From DASUMF01 sp040510575 (lineage in GTDB: Bacteria > Actinomycetota > Acidimicrobiia > IMCC26256 > DASPTH01): DNA of 5,799 nucleotides. The stretch covers positions 1 to 5,799 of the forward strand of contig JBEVIU010000129.1 of the NCBI GenBank assembly GCA_040510575.1, given 5' to 3'. Under the pieces are notes generated by a model. That model had not been told where the DNA came from. It ran no database searches and saw only the letters and a list, made by a program, of their open reading frames with translations. A program made the position numbers and the translations under genes. Positions 1-3,834 of the stretch are shown piece after piece; position 1 is the first letter of the stretch; each line of letters begins with the position of its first letter.

Positions 1-308
1 CCGTTGGGTCGCTTCCACCCGGCGAGCACCTCGCCGACCGGGTCGGGCAGGGCCGCGACGTCACGCAGGCCGTCGGCCATCGACGCGAGCCGGGTGTCGG
101 TGAGGCGCAGCCGGTCGAGCGGGCCGGGCTCCATGCCCGCGACCGCAGCCGCGGCCATGTCGGCCTCGTTGGCCCGCAGGAGCTCGGAGCTCCGCTGGCC
201 CAGCAGGTCGGCTGCGGCGAGCAGCGCGGCGTTCTTGGCGGCGGTGGATGCCAGCGAGAGCGGGCCGGCAGCAGCCTTGGCGCGTCGTCCCAGCTCGGCC
301 ACCGACAT
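1..308 (-). CDS. proA: Gamma-glutamyl phosphate reductase (ProA), N-terminal 102 residues, cut by left edge
   Basis: ProA is the NADPH-dependent enzyme that reduces gamma-glutamyl phosphate to glutamate-5-semialdehyde, the second step of proline synthesis, in the cytoplasm. The visible protein begins MSVAELGRRAKAAAG, continues through ALLAAADLL, then LLRANEADMAAA, then GPLDRLRLTDTRLASMADGL, and ends DPVGEVLAGWKRPNG at the edge. These blocks match the family's N-terminus in order: the first helix (ELGRRAKAAA), the ANxxD segment, the LDRLxLT segment and DPVGEV. The catalytic Cys and most of the NADPH site lie beyond the window. ATG at 306-308 is chosen because family similarity starts there. 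The frame is open further upstream, with an ATG at 393-395 and a GTG just after an in-frame TAG, but that extra sequence looks unlike ProA. No Shine-Dalgarno sequence precedes ATG 308, and a -10-like TACACT sits 7 nt upstream, which suggests a leaderless mRNA. proB lies upstream on the same strand, separated by about 356 bp. Confidence 0.93.
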   Translation of the reverse strand, partial: MSVAELGRRAKAAAGPLSLASTAAKNAALLAAADLLGQRSSELLRANEADMAAAAVAGMEPGPLDRLRLTDTRLASMADGLRDVAALPDPVGEVLAGWKRPN

Positions 309-315
309 GCGGCGC

Positions 316-321
316 AGTGTA
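316..321 (-). promoter_or_regulatory. Probable -10 element for a leaderless proA transcript
   Basis: The minus strand reads TACACT here, fitting the actinobacterial TAnnnT -10 pattern. Exactly 7 nt separate its last base from the A of the proA ATG at 308, so the expected transcription start coincides with the start codon. There is no Shine-Dalgarno sequence in front of the ATG, which agrees with leaderless translation, a common mode in actinobacteria. The region 17-18 nt upstream (GGAAGG) does not resemble TTGACA. A short GGGGGACCCCC palindrome (about 324-334) lies in the spacer. The call is an inference from spacing and motif only. Confidence 0.5.
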
Positions 322-373
322 CCGGGGGTCCCCCAGGCCCTTCCGAGGCGTTCACCGGTGCAGCGAGCGAGCA

Positions 374-479
374 CGGTCGGGAGCGGTGAGGCCATGCCGC
401 CCGGCCCGTCTGCGCAGCCGAGTGGCGCAGCAGCCGAGGGGCGACCCGGCCTCACCTACCTCCCGCTCCTCGCCGACCG
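374..479. other. Long imperfect inverted repeat, candidate structured RNA
   Basis: The 20 consecutive bases 374-393 are fully complementary to three segments on the other side: 374-379 with 474-479 (6 bp), 380-384 with 465-469 (5 bp) and 385-393 with 448-456 (9 bp, GGTGAGGCC/GGCCTCACC). The 3' segments are separated by bulges of 4 nt (470-473) and 8 nt (457-464). Inside, 398-402 can pair with 439-443 and 410-415 with 425-430 (CTGCGC/GCGCAG, 9-nt loop). The result is one irregular rod of about 31 base pairs. All the pairs are Watson-Crick, so the fold is possible from either strand. If read on the minus strand it would lie in the leader or upstream region of proA, with GGGAGGTA exposed in the larger bulge. 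I do not recognise an Rfam family. GC-rich DNA forms chance stems, so the RNA interpretation is tentative. Confidence 0.4.
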
Positions 480-593
480 CCGAAGCCCTCGAGAGGACTC
501 TCCCCCCGCCGGTCGACGACGAGTACGGAGACAGAGTGTGACGGAACCCTTCGCCGCGCGCAAGGGCGCTCGAACGGAAATGCCGCGGCGGAC

Positions 594-603
594 AGCGTAC
601 GCT
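594..603. repeat. Perfect 10-bp palindrome AGCGTACGCT
   Basis: The sequence AGCGTACGCT equals its own reverse complement and lies about 60 bp past the proB stop. It could be a binding site for a dimeric regulator, or chance. It includes TACGCT on both strands, which resembles a -10 box, but no -35-like hexamer is present at the right distance on either side. Confidence 0.25.
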
Positions 604-604
604 T

Positions 605-628
605 GAGAAATCACGCACCCGAGGTGCG
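605..628 (-). terminator. Weak terminator-like hairpin after proB
   Basis: On the minus strand CGCACC (628-623) and GGTGCG (619-614) form a perfect 6-bp stem with a 3-nt loop, about 37 nt after the proB stop. It is followed by TGATTTCTC, which has only a few U residues and so is a poor U-tract. It is well placed to end or attenuate the rplU-rpmA-obg-proB message before the separately initiated proA. The short stem and weak tail keep confidence low. Confidence 0.3.
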
Positions 629-664
629 GCCCGACATGCGGCTTGCGGTGTGGGGAGTGCAGCG

Positions 665-1750
665 TCAGGGCAGCACGACGAGGTCGTCGGCATGCACGAC
701 CTCGTGGGGCAGCGAGTCGGGGAGGTCCGCGGTGCGGCTCCCGACCACCCCGCGCAGCTCGTTCGCCGAGTAGCGCGCCAGGCCCTTCGCGAACACGGCG
801 CCGCCGAGGTCGACGATCTCCACCGCGTCGTCGGCCACGAAGGCGCCGTCGACCTCGAGCACACCGGCGGGCAGCAGCGAACGATGATCGGTGCACAGCG
901 CGCGGCGCGCACCGTCGTCGACCACGATCCGGCCGGACGCACCGAGCGCGAACGCGATCCACAACTTGCGACTCGACAATCGCTGTTCGCGTGGGCGCAC
1001 GCTCGTGCCGACCGCGGTGCCGTCGATCGCACCGACGATCACGTCGACACCGTCGGCCCCGGCAATGACCGCACGCACGCCCGACCACGCCGCGATCTTC
1101 GCGGCCGCGAGCTTGCTCGCCATCCCGCCGCTCCCCCGCTCCGTGCCGCTCCCACCCGCGACCGCTTCGAGCGCGGCATCGACTTCGGCGATCTCGGCGA
1201 TGAGTGAGGCGCCCTCGTCGAGGCGCGGGTCAGCGGTGAAGAGCCCGGGCGTGTCGGTGAGGAGCACCAGCACGTCGGCACCGACGAGGTGCGACACGAG
1301 CGCGGCGAGGCGGTCGTTGTCGCCATAACGGATCTCGTCGTCGGCGACGGTGTCGTTCTCGTTCACGATCGGGACGACCCCGAGGTCGAGCAGCCGTCGC
1401 AGCGTGGCGCGCGCATGCAGGTACTGCGACCGCACCCCGAAGTCGTGCGGCGTCAGGAGCACCTGACCCGCGATCAGCTCATGGCCGGCCAGGATCGCAC
1501 GCAGGCGCTCCATCAACCGCGGTTGGCCGACGGCTGCGATCGCCTGGAGCGTGCCGACGTCGGTCGGCCGGCGATCGAGGCCCAGTACCGGCAGGCCCGC
1601 CGCGATCGCGCCCGAGCTGACGAGCACGACCTCGTGGCCGCGAGCACGCGCGGTCGCGATCTCCGCGCAGAGCTTCCCGAGCGCGACGTCGTCGAGCTCG
1701 CCACGCTCCGAGGTGATCGACGAGGTGCCGACCTTGACGACCGCGAGCAT
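665..1750 (-). CDS. proB: Glutamate 5-kinase with C-terminal PUA domain
   Basis: ProB phosphorylates L-glutamate with ATP to gamma-glutamyl 5-phosphate, the first and normally proline-inhibited step of proline synthesis, in the cytoplasm. The 361-residue protein has the usual family length. The amino-acid kinase domain (about 1-255) shows VVKVGTSS with the phosphate-binding Lys6, VSSGAI at 44-49, the glutamate-site NENDTV at 130-135, YGDNDRLAA at 142-150, LLTDTPGLF at 163-171 and the glycine-rich GSGGMASKLAAAK at 207-218 for nucleotide binding. A PUA domain fills about 265-361, with RIVVDDGARRAL, LLPAGVLEVDGAF and AKGLARYSANELRGV typical of ProB. The ATG at 1750 begins right at the conserved first strand. 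It lies 2 nt after the obg stop, with a good GAGGGG Shine-Dalgarno 8 nt upstream, so it is very probably co-transcribed and coupled with obg. No key residue appears to be missing. Confidence 0.96.
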   Translation of the reverse strand: MLAVVKVGTSSITSERGELDDVALGKLCAEIATARARGHEVVLVSSGAIAAGLPVLGLDRRPTDVGTLQAIAAVGQPRLMERLRAILAGHELIAGQVLLTPHDFGVRSQYLHARATLRRLLDLGVVPIVNENDTVADDEIRYGDNDRLAALVSHLVGADVLVLLTDTPGLFTADPRLDEGASLIAEIAEVDAALEAVAGGSGTERGSGGMASKLAAAKIAAWSGVRAVIAGADGVDVIVGAIDGTAVGTSVRPREQRLSSRKLWIAFALGASGRIVVDDGARRALCTDHRSLLPAGVLEVDGAFVADDAVEIVDLGGAVFAKGLARYSANELRGVVGSRTADLPDSLPHEVVHADDLVVLP

Positions 1751-1752
1751 CG

Positions 1753-3000
1753 TCAGATCCCCTCGATGTACTCGAGCTCGATCGTGCCGATGCGCACGGG
1801 GTCGCCTTCCTGCGCGCCGGCGCGGGCAAGCGCACGGTCGACGCCCATCTGACGCAGCCGGTACTGCGCGTACTCGAGCGCCTCGACGTTGGTGAGATCC
1901 GCCATCGCGACGGCCCGCTCGGCGGCGCGGCCGGTGACGCGCAGGATCCCGTCGTCGTCGCGCACCACGCTGAAGCCTTCTTCGGCGGGACGCAGCACCA
2001 CGAACGGCTCAGGGTCGGGCTCCTCGGCCCTGGCCTCGTCGATCAGATTGCCGAGACGCCCGAGGAACTGGTCGATCCCCTGCCGGGTCACGGCCGAGAG
2101 CAGCAGCACGTCGTCGCGGTCGATCGCCGCGGTCGCGACGTCGGCCTTGCTCCCCACCACGAGACGAGGCCGCTCGAGCAGTTCGGGCCGGTACCGACCG
2201 AGCTCGTCGAGCAGCACCCGCTCCTGCTCCTCGGGCGAGCGCTCGTCGACGCTCGCGAGGTCGAGGAGGATCACCAGCACCCGGGCCCGTTCGACGTGGC
2301 GCAGGAACGTGTGGCCGAGCCCCTTACCGTCGGACGCGCCTTCGATGAGCCCGGGGATGTCGGCGAGCACGAACTCGTGGTCGCGGAAGCGCACCACGCC
2401 GAGATGCGGCTCCAACGTGGTGAAGGGGTAGTCGGCGATCTTCGGCTTCGCCGCGCTCACCGAGGAGATCAACGTCGACTTGCCTGCGTTCGGGAAACCG
2501 ACCAGCGCGGCGTCGGCCAGCAGCTTCACCTCGAGCCGCAACCAGTGCTCTTCGCCGTACTCACCCTGTTCGGCGAAGCTCGGCGCACGCCGTGCGTTCG
2601 ACAGGAACCGGGTGTTGCCGCGTCCGCCCTGACCACCCTTGGCTGCGAGGTACTTGTCGCCGTGACGTACGAGATCGGCGAAGACCTCGCCGTCGCGCGA
2701 CTTCACCGTGGTGCCCTCGGGCACGGTCACGACGAGATCGGCACCCCGCGCGCCGTGGCGCTTCTGGCCACCGCCGTGCTTGCCGGAGGTCGCGCGCCGG
2801 TGCGGGTGATCACGGAACGCGAGCAGCGATGCCGTGTTGCGATCGGCGAGGAGGTAGACGTCGCCACCCGAGCCGCCGTCGCCGCCGTCGGGACCGCCCT
2901 TGGGGACGTGGGCCTCACGACGGAACGCCACCGCGCCCGCGCCACCGTCGCCGCCGCGCAGGTTGACCTGTACCTCGTCGACGAAATTTCCGGCAGGCAT
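1753..3000 (-). CDS. obg: Obg-family GTPase (ribosome assembly, CgtA/ObgE)
   Basis: Obg is an essential GTPase that binds the 50S subunit late in assembly and links ribosome maturation to nucleotide levels. The 415-residue protein has all three family domains. The glycine-rich Obg fold (about 5-162) carries FVDEVQVNLRGGDGGAGAVAFRRE, then GGPDGGDGGSGG, then GGQGGRGN. The G domain (about 163-325) has G1 GFPNAGKS at 168-175, switch I YPFTTLEP at 191-198, G3 DIPG at 214-217, G4 SKAD at 284-287 and G5 SAVT at 302-305. The C-terminal OCT domain (about 330-412) follows, with EGFSVVRDDDGILRVTG and QYRLRQMGVDRALARAGAQEGDPVRIG. The Asn of the usual NKxD G4 motif is Ser here (AGC codon, 2149-2151). The ATG at 3000 adds only a few residues (MPAGN) before the conserved FVDEV. 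GGGAG at 3013-3017 is a rather distant ribosome-binding site (12 nt). A strong inverted repeat lies just upstream. proB follows after 2 nt. Confidence 0.97.
   Translation of the reverse strand: MPAGNFVDEVQVNLRGGDGGAGAVAFRREAHVPKGGPDGGDGGSGGDVYLLADRNTASLLAFRDHPHRRATSGKHGGGQKRHGARGADLVVTVPEGTTVKSRDGEVFADLVRHGDKYLAAKGGQGGRGNTRFLSNARRAPSFAEQGEYGEEHWLRLEVKLLADAALVGFPNAGKSTLISSVSAAKPKIADYPFTTLEPHLGVVRFRDHEFVLADIPGLIEGASDGKGLGHTFLRHVERARVLVILLDLASVDERSPEEQERVLLDELGRYRPELLERPRLVVGSKADVATAAIDRDDVLLLSAVTRQGIDQFLGRLGNLIDEARAEEPDPEPFVVLRPAEEGFSVVRDDDGILRVTGRAAERAVAMADLTNVEALEYAQYRLRQMGVDRALARAGAQEGDPVRIGTIELEYIEGI
1759..1764 (-). promoter_or_regulatory. Ribosome-binding site of proB inside the end of obg
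   Basis: The minus strand reads GAGGGG, 8 nt before the proB ATG and within the last codons of obg. Together with the 2-nt gap between the genes, this suggests that ribosomes finishing obg can re-initiate on proB. Confidence 0.6.
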
Positions 3001-3099
3001 CTCAGTCAGTCACTCCCGAACACGAACTGGCGTCAGTTCACCTGAACGATCCAGGCAGCTTGACGCCAGTTTGGTGGGGTTGGGGGCGACGGGGTGTGA
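3001..3099 (-). other. rpmA-obg spacer
   Basis: This 99-bp spacer encodes no protein. It holds the inverted repeat at 3023-3073, an inner GTTCA/TGAAC palindrome (3036-3047) and the distant obg ribosome-binding site (GGGAG, 3013-3017). The minus strand contains no TAnnnT -10 element, so obg is most likely transcribed by read-through from rpmA. Confidence 0.6.
3023..3073 (-). promoter_or_regulatory. Strong stem-loop between rpmA and obg, possible attenuator or processing site
   Basis: AACTGGCGTCA (3025-3035 on the plus strand) and TGACGCCAGTT (3061-3071) form a perfect 11-bp inverted repeat, extended by one wobble and one G-C pair to 3023 and 3073. The 25-nt loop holds a smaller palindrome, GTTCA/TGAAC (3036-3040 with 3043-3047). 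A competing local hairpin, AACTG/CAGTT (3025-3029 with 3034-3038), uses part of the same arm. On the transcript the stem ends about 5 nt before the obg GGGAG. There is no U-tract after it, only CGTGTTC, so a classical intrinsic terminator is unlikely. Partial attenuation, an RNase site or a translation-control hairpin for obg are possible. Confidence 0.5.
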
Positions 3100-3366
3100 C
3101 TATTCGCCGGCGGCGGGCGCCGGGACCACGTCGACGAGCTTGCGACCGCGCCGGTGACCGAAGCGGACGGTGCCGTTCGCCTTGGCGAACAGCGTGTCGT
3201 CGCTGCCCTTGCCGACGTTGTCGCCGGGGTGGAAGCGGGTGCCGCGCTGGCGCACGATGATCGTGCCCGCGTGGACCTCGGTGCCGCTGAAGACCTTCAC
3301 GCCGAGGCGCTGCGCGTTGGAGTCACGACCGTTGCGCGAGGATGCCGCGCCCTTCTTCTTCGACAT
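3100..3366 (-). CDS. rpmA: 50S ribosomal protein L27
   Basis: L27 is a large-subunit protein whose flexible N-terminus reaches the peptidyl-transferase centre and helps position tRNA ends. The 88-residue product has the normal length and the family core: KKGAASSRNGRDSNAQRLGV, then AGTIIVRQRGTRFHPGDNVG, then DDTLFAKANGTVRF. The start is MSKKKGAASS, where many relatives have MAHKKG; the basic run is kept but the usual His is replaced. No N-terminal cleavage extension of the Firmicutes type is present. The ATG (3364-3366) shares its A with the rplU TGA stop (TGATG), and a GGAGAAGG ribosome-binding site lies at 3370-3377, so translation is probably coupled to rplU to keep L21 and L27 equimolar. 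The stop is TAG at 3100-3102. Confidence 0.98.
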   Translation of the reverse strand: MSKKKGAASSRNGRDSNAQRLGVKVFSGTEVHAGTIIVRQRGTRFHPGDNVGKGSDDTLFAKANGTVRFGHRRGRKLVDVVPAPAAGE

Positions 3367-3755
3367 CAGCCTTCTCCAGTCGAGGACTCGGCGTCGGCAT
3401 CGTCGGTGCTCGACGTCTTGGCTTTGGCCTTGGCGCGGCTCTTGGTGGGGCCGGTGATCCCGGTGATCTCGATCACCGAGAGGTCCTGGCGGTGGCCGTA
3501 GTGGCGCCGGTTGTTGCTCTTCGGCTTGTAGGTGAAGCCGTCGATCTTCGGGCCCCGCGCCGCGCCGACCAGCTTGGCCTTCACCTTGGCGCCGGAGAGC
3601 TGGCTGCGGGTCGCGAGCACGGAGTCGCCGTCGACGAGGAGCACGGGCGTGAGCTCGAGCTCACTCCCCTCGTCGCCCACGAGCCGCTCGACTTCGAGCC
3701 GCTCGCCCGGTTCGACCCGGTACTGCTTGCCACCGGTGTGGATCACTGCATACAT
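3366..3755 (-). CDS. rplU: 50S ribosomal protein L21
   Basis: L21 binds 23S rRNA in the large subunit. The 129-residue product starts MYAVIHTGGKQYRVEPGERL, the typical L21 N-terminus, and carries the family signature region FTYKPKSNNRRHYGHRQ (about 74-90) followed by LSVIEITGI. The L21 fold normally ends near residue 103. Here a tail of about 26 residues follows, first Lys/Ala-rich (KSRAKAKAK) then acidic (TDDADAESSTGEG), and is probably disordered. I chose ATG at 3755. A TTG at 3773 would add six residues (MKVSRA) that do not belong to the family, and GAAGG at 3767-3771, which overlaps that TTG, fits as the ribosome-binding site for ATG 3755 at 11-nt spacing. The stop overlaps the rpmA start by one base. 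rne ends 79 nt upstream. Confidence 0.97.
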   Translation of the reverse strand: MYAVIHTGGKQYRVEPGERLEVERLVGDEGSELELTPVLLVDGDSVLATRSQLSGAKVKAKLVGAARGPKIDGFTYKPKSNNRRHYGHRQDLSVIEITGITGPTKSRAKAKAKTSSTDDADAESSTGEG

Positions 3756-3766
3756 GGCGCGGGAAA

Positions 3767-3771
3767 CCTTC
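3767..3771 (-). promoter_or_regulatory. Ribosome-binding site deciding the rplU start
   Basis: The minus strand reads GAAGG, 11 nt before ATG 3755. It overlaps the alternative TTG at 3773, which supports the shorter L21 product. The spacing is slightly long, but there is no better candidate. Confidence 0.45.
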
Positions 3772-3777
3772 AAGAGT

Positions 3778-3816
3778 TCGGGCGAAAGCTCGGGCGAAGA
3801 GCTCGGGCAAGAAAGC
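3778..3816 (-). repeat. Three imperfect tandem repeats in the rne-rplU spacer
   Basis: Read on the plus strand, three units follow one another without a gap: TCGGGCGAAAGC (3778-3789), TCGGGCGAAGAGC (3790-3802) and TCGGGCAAGAAAGC (3803-3816), of 12, 13 and 14 nt. On the transcript they read as GCTTTC/GCTCTTC followed by GCCCGA, pyrimidine-rich and just upstream of the rplU ribosome-binding site. A small inverted repeat CGTTC/GAACG (3816-3826) adjoins them. They may be a site for a ribosomal-protein or RNase interaction, or a product of replication slippage. Confidence 0.6.
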
Positions 3817-3834
3817 GTTCGGAACGGGACGAGG

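Larger units (their letters stand above)
309..664. other. Non-coding gap between proB and proA
   Basis: No convincing protein gene is present in these 356 bp. The open frames crossing it on both strands encode Arg/Ser/Ala-rich sequence with no recognisable domain and look like chance products of high GC. In minus-strand order the gap holds a terminator-like hairpin (605-628), a 10-bp palindrome AGCGTACGCT (594-603), a small inverted repeat CCCTT/AAGGG (547-551 with 562-566), a large imperfect inverted repeat (374-479) and the candidate -10 element of proA (316-321). I saw no tRNA T-arm, no SRP RNA core and no RNase P core motif. In many relatives proA follows proB more closely, so a gap this size with this much structure suggests independent regulation of proA, or an unannotated RNA. 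Confidence 0.6.

Noticed and set aside
393..395. Upstream in-frame ATG as the start of proA
   Set aside because: The 29 extra residues do not look like ProA and there is no good ribosome-binding site. The later ATG at 306-308 matches the family and has a well-placed -10 element.
594..603. TACGCT within the palindrome as a promoter on either strand
   Set aside because: No -35-like hexamer at 16-18 nt on either strand, and no gene starts at a suitable distance.
4..606. Long plus-strand open frame opposite proA and the proB-proA gap
   Set aside because: It is Arg/Ser/Pro/Ala-rich with no domain and lies opposite the clear ProA N-terminus, so it is a GC-bias shadow.
309..664. tRNA, SRP RNA, RNase P RNA, glycine or cobalamin riboswitch in the gap
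   Set aside because: I looked for T-arm, GGAAGC-type, GAGGAAAGTCC-type and riboswitch core motifs by eye and found none that fit; a covariance-model search would settle this.
352..1032. Minus-strand frame overlapping the end of proB and running into the gap
   Set aside because: It is out of frame with proB, of low-complexity Arg/Ser composition, and has no convincing ribosome-binding site or similarity. I considered its gap portion (about 352-664) as a small gene but saw no support.
2296..3045. Plus-strand open frame of about 249 codons opposite obg
   Set aside because: It lies opposite a fully convincing Obg and shows no domain of its own; long antisense frames are expected at this GC content.
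3771..3773. TTG as the start of rplU
   Set aside because: It would overlap the only plausible ribosome-binding site and add residues not found in L21.
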